Assembly: GCF_020037015.1 (NCBI RefSeq) | Contig: NZ_JAIQDE010000004.1 | Coordinates: forward strand, 310,001 to 374,000 | DNA length: 64,000 nucleotides | Source of the DNA: Corallococcus sp. AS-1-6 | GTDB taxonomy: Bacteria > Myxococcota > Myxococcia > Myxococcales > Myxococcaceae | Reading direction: 5' to 3' | Shown: piece by piece, positions 29,309-39,037 of the stretch | Position numbering within the stretch: the stretch's first letter is position 1 | How the letters are laid out: every line of letters begins with the position of its first letter | The notes under the pieces: model-generated | What the model was told of the DNA's origin: nothing | The model's input: only the letters and a program-made list of their open reading frames with translations | The model's database searches: none | Translations under genes and position numbers: made by a program

Positions 29309-31938
29309 AGCCCCCTTTTGCCACCTTCCTCCAGGAAGTAGTTGTCCGGCGTCACCTGTCCGGGCGGCGGGGCCTCGGCGGTGGGCTGGGTGCCCTCCAG
29401 GTAGGGCTCCATCCGGCCCGGGACGGCGTTGCCCGCGAGCAGCCCGCTGACGGGGTCGATGCGCACCTGGGTGACGCCCGGAGGCACCTCGAAGTCGCGC
29501 GCGGGCAGGCCCTCCTCCGCCACCCGCATGAAGTTGAGCCAGATGGGCAGCGCCGCCCGGCCACCCGTCTCGCTGCTGCCCAGGGGCGTGTTGTCATCGA
29601 AGCCCACCCACGCGCTGGCCACCCAGTCCATCGTGTAGCCGTTGAACCACGTGTCCTTGGACTCGTTGGTGGTGCCCGTCTTGCCCGCGGCGGGGCGGTT
29701 CAGCTCCCGCACCGCGCGCGCGCTTCCGTCCTCCACCACGCTGCGCATCAGCGACGTCGTGAGGTACGCCACCGCCGGGGGCAGCGTCTCCTCGAAGGCC
29801 GGCTGGTGCTCCTCCAGCACCGTGCCCTTCGCGTCGCGCACGCGCAACAGCGTCAGCGGCTCCGCGTAGCGGCCGTTGGCCTGGAGCGTGGCGTACGCGT
29901 TGACGGCCTCCAGCATCGTCACCTCGCCGGTGCCCAAAGCCAGCGTGAGGTTCTCCGGCATGGTGGAGCGGATGCCCGCCCGGCGCGCGAAGTCGATGGC
30001 GGTCGCGGGCGTAATCGACTCGATGAGCCGCACGGACACCGTGTTCTTCGACTTGCTCAGCGCCGTGCGCAGCGTCATGGGGCCCTCGAAGCGACCGTCG
30101 AAGTTCTTGGGCCGCCACGTCTTGCCCGTGTACGGGTCGCGGATGGACTCCGGCGCGTCGTTCACCATGGAGAGCGGCGTGAAGCGTCCGCTGGCCAGGG
30201 CCGCGCCGTAGATGAAGGGCTTGAACGACGAGCCCGGCTGCCGCTTCGCCTGCGTGGCGCGGTTGAACGACGAGCGCTCCGCGTCGTAGCCGCCCACCAT
30301 GGCCACCACGTTGCGGTTGGCCGGGTTGATGACCACGAGCCCGCCCTGCACCAGGGGCACCTGATCCAACGTGGCCTCCACGAAGGCCGGCGCCGGAGGG
30401 GCCTTGAGCACGCGCACGAACACCAGCTCCCCGGGCGTGAACACGTCCGAGATGTTCTTGGGGGCGCTCTTCTTCTTCTGCCGCGCCCAGGTGACGGAGT
30501 CGAAGGACACCTCCGCAGTGCGGCCCACCAGGTCCACGCGCGCCACGTTGCGCTTCGTGTCCACCTCCGTGACGTAGCCGGTGAGGCGCAGGCCCTCCTC
30601 CATGGGCTTGAGGAGGACCTGTCCCACGCGCTCGCGCTCCGGTGACCGGGCCTCCTCCTCCTCGGAGTCCGTGTCCGCGGCCAGCGCGGCGGGCTGCTGC
30701 TCCTCGGCGCCCTCCACCTCCGGCGCGGTGGGCGTCTTCGCCGGAGCCGGGGCGGCGAGCGGCTGCGCGAGCGGCGCCAGGTCCGCGACATACCCCTGGT
30801 CCTTCTGGCGGCGGCCGGCCTCCTCGATGCGCTGGACGATGAGCTCGCGGTAGCGCTTCCACTGCGCCTCTTCCAGCCTGCCCTGCGCGCCCCGGTAGCC
30901 CTGGCGGCGGTCCAGGGCCTCCAGGCCGTCGCGCACGGCCTGCTCGGCGGTGGCCTGGAGCTTGGGCACGAGCGCGATGTCCACGCGCAGGCCGCCCTCC
31001 ATCACCATCTTCTCGCCGTAGCGTTCAATCAGCGTGCGGCGGATCTCCTCCGCGTAGTACGCGCCCGCGCTGACCGGCTTGCGCGGCGCGAGCACGATGG
31101 GCTTCTCCTTCTCCGCCTCCACCACCGCGCGCGGCACGAAGCCCTGTCCCGCCATCTGCTCCAGCACGTAGCGCTGGCGCGCCTTGGCGCGGGTGATGTT
31201 CGCCACGGGGTTGATGCGGTGCGGAGACTGCACGGTGCCCGCGAGCACGGCGGCCTCGCCCACGGACAGGTCCTTCGCGTGCTTGCCGAAGTAGAAGAGC
31301 GCGGCCTCCTCCAGGCCGTAGCGGCGCTGCCCGAAGTACACGCCGTTGATGTAGAGGCTGAGGATCTGATCCTTCGTGAGCGCCTGCTCCAGGCGAGGGG
31401 TGAGGATCCACTCGCGGATCTTCCGGCCCAGGCTGCGCTCGGGCGTGAGCAGCATGTTCTTCACCACCTGCTGCGTGAGCGTGGACGCGCCGGACTTGCG
31501 GCTGCCGGGGATGAGGTTCTTCACGCCCGCGCGCAGGATGCCGAAGGGGTCCAGGCCCTCGTGCTTGTAGAAGTCCGCGTCCTCGGCGGCGAGGAACGCG
31601 TTGCGCACGTGCGGGGGCAGGTCCTCCATGCGCACGAGCGTGCGGCGCTCCAGCGCGTACTCCGCGCAGAGCGAGCCGTCCGCGCACGTCACCTTCGTCA
31701 CCTGCGGCGGCTGGTAGTTGCGCAGCGACTCCACGGAGGGCAGGTCGCGGCTGAAGTAGACGTACGTGCCCACGCACACGCCGATGAGGAGCACCAGCCC
31801 GACGGCGCCCAGCACCAGGAGCCGCTTCGTCCAGCGCCACAGCGCGGCGCCGAAGCCGCCCTTCCGGGGCGGCGGGGCTCCGGTCAGGGCCGGGGGGAGG
31901 GGCTCGGGAGGAGGAGGCATCGGTCGGGCCGGAGTCAT
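29305..31938 (-). CDS. Penicillin-binding protein 1A (bifunctional transglycosylase/transpeptidase)
   Basis: Class A PBP of 877 residues that polymerises and cross-links peptidoglycan at the inner membrane. A Pro-rich cytoplasmic tail precedes one membrane segment (residues about 39-62). The glycosyltransferase domain has the catalytic-Glu motif EDADFYKHEG at 119-128 and GASTLTQQVVKNMLL. The transpeptidase domain has S570-S-F-K573 (SxxK), SKN, and K753-T-G. An OB-like insert of about 150 residues with an Ala/Pro/Glu-rich linker separates the two domains. It heads a run with the FG-GAP gene (ATGA overlap). Confidence 0.96.
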   Translation of the reverse strand: MTPARPMPPPPEPLPPALTGAPPPRKGGFGAALWRWTKRLLVLGAVGLVLLIGVCVGTYVYFSRDLPSVESLRNYQPPQVTKVTCADGSLCAEYALERRTLVRMEDLPPHVRNAFLAAEDADFYKHEGLDPFGILRAGVKNLIPGSRKSGASTLTQQVVKNMLLTPERSLGRKIREWILTPRLEQALTKDQILSLYINGVYFGQRRYGLEEAALFYFGKHAKDLSVGEAAVLAGTVQSPHRINPVANITRAKARQRYVLEQMAGQGFVPRAVVEAEKEKPIVLAPRKPVSAGAYYAEEIRRTLIERYGEKMVMEGGLRVDIALVPKLQATAEQAVRDGLEALDRRQGYRGAQGRLEEAQWKRYRELIVQRIEEAGRRQKDQGYVADLAPLAQPLAAPAPAKTPTAPEVEGAEEQQPAALAADTDSEEEEARSPERERVGQVLLKPMEEGLRLTGYVTEVDTKRNVARVDLVGRTAEVSFDSVTWARQKKKSAPKNISDVFTPGELVFVRVLKAPPAPAFVEATLDQVPLVQGGLVVINPANRNVVAMVGGYDAERSSFNRATQAKRQPGSSFKPFIYGAALASGRFTPLSMVNDAPESIRDPYTGKTWRPKNFDGRFEGPMTLRTALSKSKNTVSVRLIESITPATAIDFARRAGIRSTMPENLTLALGTGEVTMLEAVNAYATLQANGRYAEPLTLLRVRDAKGTVLEEHQPAFEETLPPAVAYLTTSLMRSVVEDGSARAVRELNRPAAGKTGTTNESKDTWFNGYTMDWVASAWVGFDDNTPLGSSETGGRAALPIWLNFMRVAEEGLPARDFEVPPGVTQVRIDPVSGLLAGNAVPGRMEPYLEGTQPTAEAPPPGQVTPDNYFLEEGGKRGL

Positions 31939-32047
31939 GACGCTCGTGAAGGCTGGATGAAGGACTGGAGGTTAGACCGGGGGGCGGGCGGGGTGAACCC
32001 GTCCGGGCCATCCCCCCGGAAACGGGGCTGTTTCCTGGCTGCCCGCC

Positions 32048-33100
32048 CTACGGCGCGGCGGGCGGGAGCGGCTCCGGCGTGACAGGACCCGCCGGGGCGG
32101 CCCGGGCCACGCGGCCCACCCGCTCCGCGTTGACGCGAGCCTGCACGTAGCGAGGCGACAGCCGGGTGGCGGCGGCGTAGGCGGACCGGGCCTCCTCCAG
32201 CCGGCCCAGGCGCTCGCAGGCGACGCCCAGGTTGTTCTGCACGTAGGCCACGTTCGGCAGGAGGCTGGCGGCCTGGGTGAGGACCTCCACGGCGCGCGCG
32301 TTGTCGTTGGCGCGCAGGTAGGCGAAGCCCAGGTTGTTGAGCGCGTGGCCGTGCTCGGGGTCCAGGTGCACCGCCTGCTGGAAGCGCAGGATGGCGGAGG
32401 TGAGCTCATGGGCGCCCAGGTGCGCGCGGCCGAGCACCTGGTACACCTCCGGGTCTTCCGGGTCGCGCAGCAGCGCCTCCTCGCCCACGCGGACGGCGTC
32501 CGGGAAGCGGCCCTCCGACACCAGCAGCCGCGCCTGCTGCACCAGCGCCCCCGCGTCATGGGGCTCCGCCTGGCCCAGCCGGGCGTACGCGTCGATGGCG
32601 AGCGGCGTGTCCCCGGCCAGCCGGGCCGTGCGCGCGAGCTGCGCCAGGGCGTCCGTGGCGCCCGGGTCGTCGTGCAGCGCGCGGCGCAGCTCCGTCACGG
32701 CGCCGGACACGTCCCCCAGCTCGCGCAGGCCCTGGGCGCGGGCCACGTGGTCCACCCGGCGGGCGTGCGTGTGCGGCAGCGCCAGGGCGTCGCCGGGGAC
32801 GGGAGCCTCCGCCGGGGCGGCCTCGTCCACGGGGCGCGGGGCGGCCATCAGCGGGGGCTCGTCGCCGGTGGCCTCCAGGGGCAGGGTGGGCGCGGCGGCG
32901 ACAGGGGCCTGTCCCGCGCGGGCCTCCAGGGCGTGGGAGAGCCAGGGCTTGAGCAGGCGGGGCAGGGGGACGTCCTCCCAGGCGGCGAGCCCCAGGGCGG
33001 CGAGCGCGGCGGGGATGAGGGCCTTGCGAAGCGCGGGCGGCACGGTGAAGCGCCGGAAGGAGGCGGGGCGACGGGACCGGGTGCGCGTCTTCGGGTTCAT
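32048..33100 (-). CDS. Membrane-anchored TPR protein
   Basis: A 350-residue protein with a basic N-terminus, one short membrane segment (residues about 24-42) and an Ala/Pro linker. From residue 115 to the end there are about six tetratricopeptide repeats (for example HALNNLGFAYLRANDNARAVEVL and AYVQNNLGVACERLGRLEEA). Such repeats bind proteins; a scaffolding role in the envelope is likely but no partner is shown. It lies 109 bases upstream of the PBP1A gene on the same strand, so a wall-related job is possible. Confidence 0.87.
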   Translation of the reverse strand: MNPKTRTRSRRPASFRRFTVPPALRKALIPAALAALGLAAWEDVPLPRLLKPWLSHALEARAGQAPVAAAPTLPLEATGDEPPLMAAPRPVDEAAPAEAPVPGDALALPHTHARRVDHVARAQGLRELGDVSGAVTELRRALHDDPGATDALAQLARTARLAGDTPLAIDAYARLGQAEPHDAGALVQQARLLVSEGRFPDAVRVGEEALLRDPEDPEVYQVLGRAHLGAHELTSAILRFQQAVHLDPEHGHALNNLGFAYLRANDNARAVEVLTQAASLLPNVAYVQNNLGVACERLGRLEEARSAYAAATRLSPRYVQARVNAERVGRVARAAPAGPVTPEPLPPAAP

Positions 33101-33231
33101 GGCCCTCCCCTACTGCGACCGGTGTGCCAACGGGTTTTCCCTCTGGGGGACGGCGGGTGTGTCCCTGGGGCCACAGGCGCGAGGGGAAAAGCGTGGCAGG
33201 GGCGTGGGCCGCGTGCGACGGTCCGCGCCGC

Positions 33232-34002
33232 ATGCGAATCGCGACCTGGAACGTGAACTCGGTGAGGGCCCGGCAGCAGCGGTTGGTCAACTGGCTGAAG
33301 AGCGCCCAGCCAGACGTGCTGTGCCTGCAGGAGCTCAAGTGCACCGACGCGGACTTCCCCTTCGACGCGGTGAAGGAGGCGGGCTACTTCGCCGCGGTGC
33401 ACGGGCAGAAGACGTACAACGGCGTGGCCATCCTGGCGAAGACGGAGCCCACGGACGTCATCCGGGGCCTGTCGGACGGGGTGGATGACACGCACGCGCG
33501 CTTCATCTCCGCGACGGTGAATGGCATCCGGGTGGTGAGCGCGTACGCGCCCAACGGGCAGCAGGTGGACTCGCCGGCGTACGTGTACAAGCTGGAGTGG
33601 TACCGGCGGCTGCGGAACTACCTGGACACGCGCCACAAGCCGGACGACCTGGTGGTGATGGGCGGGGACTGGAACATCGCGCCGGACCCCATCGACGTGT
33701 ACGACGTGGCGCAGTGGGAGGGGCAGACGCTCTTCACGTTGCGCGAGCGCGACGCGCTCCAGCAGGTGTGTGCCTTTGGGTTGACGGACGCGTTCCGCAG
33801 GCTGCACCCGGACGTGCAGAAGTTCTCCTGGTGGGACTACCGGATGCTGATGTTCCCCAAGAACAAGGGCGTGCGGATCGACCACCTGTTCCTCACGGCG
33901 CCGCTGGTGCCAAGGCTCACGGCGTGTGACGTGGACCGCGAGGAGCGCAAGGGACAGCAGCCGTCGGACCACGCGCCGGTGTGGCTGGAGTTGAAGGACT
34001 GA
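33232..34002 (+). CDS. xth: Exodeoxyribonuclease III (AP endonuclease)
   Basis: A 256-residue enzyme of the EEP superfamily that cuts at abasic sites and removes 3' blocks in base-excision repair. Motifs: MRIATWNVNSVRAR at the start, LQELK with the metal-binding Glu, YNGVAIL, GGDWNIAP, and the closing SDHAPVWLEL. The ATG at 33232 gives the canonical N-terminus. It diverges from the TPR gene and is followed 14 bases later by thrC. Confidence 0.96.
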   Translation: MRIATWNVNSVRARQQRLVNWLKSAQPDVLCLQELKCTDADFPFDAVKEAGYFAAVHGQKTYNGVAILAKTEPTDVIRGLSDGVDDTHARFISATVNGIRVVSAYAPNGQQVDSPAYVYKLEWYRRLRNYLDTRHKPDDLVVMGGDWNIAPDPIDVYDVAQWEGQTLFTLRERDALQQVCAFGLTDAFRRLHPDVQKFSWWDYRMLMFPKNKGVRIDHLFLTAPLVPRLTACDVDREERKGQQPSDHAPVWLELKD

Positions 34003-34016
34003 GTAGAGTCGGAGGC

Positions 34017-35189
34017 ATGTCCGTCCTCCGACTTGAATGCACGAAGTGCGACCAGACGTATGCGCCGGGCAAGGTGTGGAACCTGTGCACGGCGTGTCAG
34101 GCGCCGCTGTTCGCGCGCTACGACCTGGAGCGCGCGGCGAAGACGTTGCGCAAGGAAGCGCTGCCCGGACGTGAGCGCTCCATGTGGCGCTACCACGAGG
34201 TGCTGCCGGTGGATGCGCCGGCACAGCGCCTGACGTTGGGAGAGGGCTTCACGCCGCTGCTGCCCGCGCCCCGGCTGGGTTCATGGCTGGGCTTGCAGCG
34301 GGTGTGGGTGAAGGACGAGAGCGGCAATCCGACGGGCTCCTTCAAGGCGCGAGGCCTGTCCGCCGCGGTGTCCATGGCGAAAGTGCTGGGCGCGAAGGCG
34401 GTGTGCCTGCCCTCCGCAGGGAACGCGGGCAGCGCGCTGGCGGCGTACGCGGCGCGAGGCGGGATGGAGGCGCACGTCTTCGTGCCGAAGGACATCGCGT
34501 CGCTGTTCCTGATGGAGACGCGGGCGTACGGCGCGCACGTGGAGACGGTGGACGGGCTCATCTCCGACGCGGGCCGGGTGTGCGCGGGGCTGGCGAAGGA
34601 GCATGGCTGGTACGAGTGCGCCACGCTGAAGGAGCCCTACCGGGTCGAGGGCAAGAAGACGATGGGCTACGAGCTGGCGGAGCAGCTCGGGTGGACGCTG
34701 CCGGACGTCATCCTGTACCCGACGGGTGGGGGCACGGGGCTCATCGGGATGTGGAAGGCCTTCGAGGAGATGGAGGCGATGGGGCTGATTGATTCGAAGC
34801 GGCCCCGGATGGTGGCGGTGCAGGCGGAGGGCTGCGCGCCCATCGTGAAGGCGCACGCGGAAGGCAAGCCGGACGCGCCCATGTGGCAGGGCGCGACGAC
34901 GCACGCGCACGGCCTGCGGGTGCCCAAGGCACTGGGGGACTTCCTCATCCTGCGCGCGGTGAAGGACAGCCACGGCACGGCGGTGTCGGTGACAGAGGCG
35001 GAGATCGTCCAGGGCACGAAGGACGCCGCCGCGGCGGAAGGCCTGTTCATGGCGCCGGAGGGCGGCGCGTGCGTGGCGGCGCTCAAGAAGCTCCAGGCCG
35101 CCGGGGACGTGAAGCCGGAGGAGACGGTGGTCGTGTTCAACACGGGCACGGGCTTCAAGTACGTGGAGAACATGGCGCCACTGTGGTGA
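34017..35189 (+). CDS. thrC: Threonine synthase
   Basis: PLP enzyme converting O-phosphohomoserine to threonine. The 390-residue protein has an N-terminal zinc-ribbon-like motif (C8, C11, C24, C27), the PLP-lysine motif NPTGSFKARG (K110), PSAGNAGSALAAYA, and the phosphate-binding PTGGGTGLIGMW. The zinc-ribbon form is the short class seen in many bacteria. GGAGG lies very close to the ATG at 34017. Its stop is 8 bases before the SitA6-like gene, but no functional link with that gene is expected. Confidence 0.94.
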   Translation: MSVLRLECTKCDQTYAPGKVWNLCTACQAPLFARYDLERAAKTLRKEALPGRERSMWRYHEVLPVDAPAQRLTLGEGFTPLLPAPRLGSWLGLQRVWVKDESGNPTGSFKARGLSAAVSMAKVLGAKAVCLPSAGNAGSALAAYAARGGMEAHVFVPKDIASLFLMETRAYGAHVETVDGLISDAGRVCAGLAKEHGWYECATLKEPYRVEGKKTMGYELAEQLGWTLPDVILYPTGGGTGLIGMWKAFEEMEAMGLIDSKRPRMVAVQAEGCAPIVKAHAEGKPDAPMWQGATTHAHGLRVPKALGDFLILRAVKDSHGTAVSVTEAEIVQGTKDAAAAEGLFMAPEGGACVAALKKLQAAGDVKPEETVVVFNTGTGFKYVENMAPLW

Positions 35190-35197
35190 GCCGCAGG

Positions 35198-35845
35198 ATG
35201 ACGAGGCTCCTCGCGGTGGGTTTGTGCGTGTTGCTGGCAGGGTGCGCATCCGCGCCCTTGCCCGCGATGGAGGACTGGAGCGCGGCGGAGGACGACGCCT
35301 GCGAAGGGCACGACCGGTGCGTGGCGCTGGTCTGTGCGGATGATCTCTGCGGGCTCTATCACTGCGAGGACACCGGTGTGTTGCTGGCACGGGGAGGCAT
35401 CCGGCCTCCCGTGTCGTCAGCGGCACCCGGTTCAGGTCCCCGGCGCAACTGGGGCAGCGCCCAGTCCCTCCCGGGTGACCGTGAAGCCATCTTCATCATC
35501 CGCTGGTACAACCATCCCGCCCCTTCTCCGCCTCCCGATGGCAGGAAGCCCTCCGGCTCGGGATGGGTGAAGCACCACCTCTACCCCCAAGAGGGACGTC
35601 TCGCAGAGTTCTTCAAGCTGCGGGGCGGCATCAACGTGCATGACTTCACGATGGTCATTCCCCGCGCGGAGCATGTGCGAATCCATGGGCCGGGAGGACG
35701 AGGCGGGCCTTGGAACAAGACCTGGAGGACATTCGCGGAGCAACATCCGTTCGCGACGCCGCAACAGATCCAGAACCAATTGGCCCGAATGATTGTCGAC
35801 TTCAACCTCATGGGCCCCATCGTCCCGTACTACTTCATGCAGTGA
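35198..35845 (+). CDS. sitA6: SitA6-type polymorphic toxin lipoprotein (TIGR02269)
   Basis: A 215-residue lipoprotein with a type II signal (Cys16 after LLAG), a Cys-rich segment (about six Cys in residues 37-58), and a C-terminal nuclease-like domain. The C-terminal domain carries H126-H127-L-Y-P, H148 (NVHDFTMVIP), H159 and H163 (IHGPGG), then WNKTW. This His layout resembles HNH/AHH-type endonuclease toxins. The TIGR02269 family includes SitA6 toxins of Myxococcus, which pass between cells by TraAB outer-membrane exchange. The gene directly downstream is the matching double-CXXCG immunity family. No sitB helper is present. A GTG at 35186 overlapping the thrC stop is an alternative start. 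Codon use is less GC-biased than in neighbours. Confidence 0.88.
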   Translation: MTRLLAVGLCVLLAGCASAPLPAMEDWSAAEDDACEGHDRCVALVCADDLCGLYHCEDTGVLLARGGIRPPVSSAAPGSGPRRNWGSAQSLPGDREAIFIIRWYNHPAPSPPPDGRKPSGSGWVKHHLYPQEGRLAEFFKLRGGINVHDFTMVIPRAEHVRIHGPGGRGGPWNKTWRTFAEQHPFATPQQIQNQLARMIVDFNLMGPIVPYYFMQ

Positions 35846-35860
35846 TAATCGGGGGACCTC

Positions 35861-36571
35861 GTGAAGTTCTTCTGGCTGAGGGCCGCTGAAGGGCCGCGCT
35901 TCACCGGATTCATCAATGGCACGCACCGATGGGGACTGCCGGGAGGCTTGTGTCCCGTGTGTGGGTCAAGCCCCGGTGGATTGGGAGAGGCCTATCCCTC
36001 CGTGGATCTGTCGGGCTGGTCCCACCGTGGAGAACTCGATGAGGCACGGCAGGTTCCGCTCGAGGAGTACGAGCGACTGCGTGAGCTGGTCCGGCTCCAG
36101 GTTCCCTTCGAAGCTCCACTGCTGCCTGGTGCCGAGTTCGGGCCTCTCATCGGCAAGGCCTCCGGTAAGTGGAGTGCGCTCGATCTACCAGACCCTTGGA
36201 CCCTGGTGATGCGGCGCGAGACCGTGGACCAACTGCGCGAGGCGGGCATCGCTCTTCGCGTCAGCAAGATGGACCTGCGATTCCGGAGCAAGACCGAGGT
36301 GGATCTGCGGTTGGTTGAGATCCATTGCCGGGGCCGTCTCCACGACAGTTGCTTCCCTGGTGGGCGGGACCGCCCCTGCGAACGGTGCGGACGTCAGGGC
36401 AACCCCCTTCCAGAGACGCCCATCCTGAACGGGCGAACGCTGCCAACGGACCTGGACCTGTTCCGCTTGACTGACTTCACCACCGTCATCATCGCCACGG
36501 AGCGCTTCGTGGACGCCGTGAACCGCCTTGGATTCGAAGGCGTCGTGTTCAAGGAGCTCCCCGTCCTCTGA
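35861..36571 (+). CDS. sitI6: SitI6-type double-CXXCG immunity protein
   Basis: A 236-residue cytoplasmic protein with two CxxCG motifs, C31-P-V-C34-G and C173-E-R-C176-G. These define the double-CXXCG family assigned as immunity to SitA6 toxins. It follows the toxin gene by 15 bases with a GGGGGA ribosome site before its GTG start, the standard toxin-immunity order. Third codon positions carry clearly more A/T than surrounding genes, suggesting horizontal transfer. The two CxxC pairs probably hold one zinc ion. Confidence 0.88.
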   Translation: MKFFWLRAAEGPRFTGFINGTHRWGLPGGLCPVCGSSPGGLGEAYPSVDLSGWSHRGELDEARQVPLEEYERLRELVRLQVPFEAPLLPGAEFGPLIGKASGKWSALDLPDPWTLVMRRETVDQLREAGIALRVSKMDLRFRSKTEVDLRLVEIHCRGRLHDSCFPGGRDRPCERCGRQGNPLPETPILNGRTLPTDLDLFRLTDFTTVIIATERFVDAVNRLGFEGVVFKELPVL

Positions 36572-36572
36572 C

Positions 36573-38963
36573 CTACGGCGCCACGTTCAGCCGCGTCCAA
36601 TCCGCGGCGACCTGGAGCTCCAGCACGCCGTCCTCGAAACGGTGTGCCCGGGCACCCGTCACGTGCCGCACGGACGTCAACCCATACACCCGGATCGTCT
36701 CCTCCACCCGCGCCCGAGCGAGTGTCCCCAGCTCGCTCCGCTCCAGTCGCAGCGCCCCCGCGGTCACTCCGCCGCGCAGCTCCGTGAGCCGTGACTCGCC
36801 GTAGCCGTCTCCCGCGTCCTCGTAGAGCCGGCCATATATCTCCGGCGCCGCGTGCACGTGCCACTCCAGGTGCTTCCAGTTCGCGTCCGTGGTGTGCATC
36901 GCGGGCCGTGTCAGCGCCACCGCGCCTCCCGCGCGCAGCCACACCGGCACCGTGTCCAGCGGCCCGTCCGCGATGACGTGCCGGCCTCCCTCGCGCACCT
37001 CTCCCGTCCGCTCCAACCCCGGCCACTCCAACCATGCCCCCGCCGGCAGGTACGCCAGCCGCTTCGTCTGGCCGGGCCGCACCACCGGCGCCACCAGCAG
37101 GTCCCTTCCGAACAGGAACTGATCAAACGCGCCGGCTGCCTCCGCGTCCCCGGGCGCCTCCATCAACAGCGGCCGCAGCGGCGCGAGCCCCGTCTCCGAC
37201 GCCTCGTGCATCAGCGTGTACAGCGTGGGCAGCAGCCGGTACCGCCGCTCCAACGCCGCTCTCGCCAGTGTCAGGTACGGCTCTCCGAATCGCCACGGCT
37301 CCTGCGGCGACGTTCCCTTGCCCGCGTGGTTGCGCATCAACGGGTAGAAGGTGCCCGTCTGCATCCAGCGCACCAGCAGCTCGCCGTTCGCCCGGCCGAT
37401 GAAGCCCGGGATGTCCACCCCCGTGTGTGCCACCGCCGCCAGGCCCAGGCCCATCAACATGGGCAGCGATGTTTCCAACTGCGTCCAGTGGCTGGAGTTG
37501 TCCCCCGTCCACACCGCCGAGTAACGCTGGATGCCCGCGAACCCCGCACGCGTCAGCAGGAAGGGCCGGGCCTCCGGTCGCAGCTCGCGCAGGCCCTCGA
37601 ACGCGCCCTTCGCCATGCCCAACGCGTAGACGTTGTGCACCTCCAGGTGCCGCTTCTCCCCGTGGCGCGCGTCGTACGGCAGCGTCTTGCCCTCCACCGT
37701 GCCGATGCCTTCCGCGCGCTCGCTCGTCAGCGTGAGGATGCCCACGTCCGGCTGCACGCCGAAGCACGACGGCTCGTTCATGTCATTCCAGAACCCCGCC
37801 ATGCCCAGCGCCACGAAGTCGCGATGCAGGCCGCCCCACCAGCGCTGCACCTCCGGCCGCGTCAGGTCCGGGAACACCGCGGGCTTGGGCCACACCTCGC
37901 CCACCAGCACGTCGCCCCGGTCGTAGCGCACCAGGTGGTCGCGCGCCTTCGCTTCCTCGTACACGCTCCAGCCCGGCTCCAGCTTCAAGGCCGGGTCGAT
38001 GATGGGCACCAGCCGCACGCCCTGCGCCGCCGCCTCGCGCACCAGGCCGGCCGGGTCCGGGTAGCGCGCCCGGTCCCAGGTCCAGACCTTGTACCCATCC
38101 ATGTAATCGATATCGAGATACACGCAGTCCAGCGGCAGGTCCCGCTGCCGGTAGCCCTGGATGACGCCCCGGATGTCCTGCGCGTTCTCATAGCCCCAGC
38201 GGCTCTGCTGCGCGCCCAGGCTCCACAGCGGGGGCAGGGGAGGCCGCCCCGTCAGCGCCGCGTACCCGCGCACCACGTCCGCGGGCAGGGGCCCCGCGAA
38301 GAGGTAGCAGTCCAGCTCCGGCCCCCACGACTCCCACGCCACCCGCGACGCGTCCGCGAGCGCCACGTCCACCTCCGAGCGCCAGGACTCGTCCAGGAAG
38401 AACCCCCACGCCACGCCGTCGCGCAGGCCCACGAAGAACGGGATGGACTGGTAGAGCGGATCCGTGTCCGGGTGGTGCGGCACCACGTCCGTGTTCCAGA
38501 ACGTGAAGTGCATGCCGCGCTTGTCCAGCGGCCCCACCTTCTCTCCGAACCCCAGGTAGCGCTCGCCCTCGGGTGCCCGCAGCTTCAGCCGCGTGCGGTG
38601 CCGGCTCATCGGATACACGGCCTGCACCTCGCCGGACACCTCCACGCAGCGCGCCAGCTCCCGCCCCCGCGCGTCCCGGAAGCGCCACGTCCCCGACTCC
38701 ACGTCCACCTCCAGGGACACGCCCTCCGCCGTCACCCGCGCGAGCTCGCCGTCGCGCTCGACCTTCACGGGGTGGCCCCCCTCGGCGATGACGGACCAGG
38801 ACCGCTTGCCGGGCAGCTCGGGATGGAGGAAGCCTGTCTCCGACGACACCGGCGCGTGCCTCAGCCGCAGCACCCCGGGCAGCGGACACGACACCTCCAG
38901 GACGGCGTGCCGGCCGGACAGGCGCAGCCGGTGGGATTCGACGTGGGCGTCAGCGACGTGCAT
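36573..38963 (-). CDS. Glycoside hydrolase family 31 (alpha-glucosidase type)
   Basis: A 796-residue cytoplasmic enzyme with the GH31 layout: N-terminal beta domain, TIM barrel, and C-terminal beta domains. The nucleophile motif is GFWNDMNEP with D394 and the general acid lies in WTGDNSS (D488). LGFGEK and the DIDYMDGYKVWTWD motif also fit alpha-glucosidases. Exact substrate (maltose, isomaltose or other alpha-glucosides) cannot be told from sequence. ATG 38963 is used; a TTG three codons upstream is possible. It is convergent with sitI6, one base apart. Confidence 0.94.
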   Translation of the reverse strand: MHVADAHVESHRLRLSGRHAVLEVSCPLPGVLRLRHAPVSSETGFLHPELPGKRSWSVIAEGGHPVKVERDGELARVTAEGVSLEVDVESGTWRFRDARGRELARCVEVSGEVQAVYPMSRHRTRLKLRAPEGERYLGFGEKVGPLDKRGMHFTFWNTDVVPHHPDTDPLYQSIPFFVGLRDGVAWGFFLDESWRSEVDVALADASRVAWESWGPELDCYLFAGPLPADVVRGYAALTGRPPLPPLWSLGAQQSRWGYENAQDIRGVIQGYRQRDLPLDCVYLDIDYMDGYKVWTWDRARYPDPAGLVREAAAQGVRLVPIIDPALKLEPGWSVYEEAKARDHLVRYDRGDVLVGEVWPKPAVFPDLTRPEVQRWWGGLHRDFVALGMAGFWNDMNEPSCFGVQPDVGILTLTSERAEGIGTVEGKTLPYDARHGEKRHLEVHNVYALGMAKGAFEGLRELRPEARPFLLTRAGFAGIQRYSAVWTGDNSSHWTQLETSLPMLMGLGLAAVAHTGVDIPGFIGRANGELLVRWMQTGTFYPLMRNHAGKGTSPQEPWRFGEPYLTLARAALERRYRLLPTLYTLMHEASETGLAPLRPLLMEAPGDAEAAGAFDQFLFGRDLLVAPVVRPGQTKRLAYLPAGAWLEWPGLERTGEVREGGRHVIADGPLDTVPVWLRAGGAVALTRPAMHTTDANWKHLEWHVHAAPEIYGRLYEDAGDGYGESRLTELRGGVTAGALRLERSELGTLARARVEETIRVYGLTSVRHVTGARAHRFEDGVLELQVAADWTRLNVAP

Positions 38964-39037
38964 GGCCCGCAATCTAGGGAGCGCGCGCGGCCCGCACCCG
39001 CCTTTCCTTCCCGGCCCGTGCGATGCTGGCCACTGTC

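Noticed and set aside
33232-36571. thrC-sitA6 as a functional operon
   Set aside because: The 8-base spacing suggests co-transcription, but different codon use and unrelated roles point to insertion of the toxin pair downstream of thrC.
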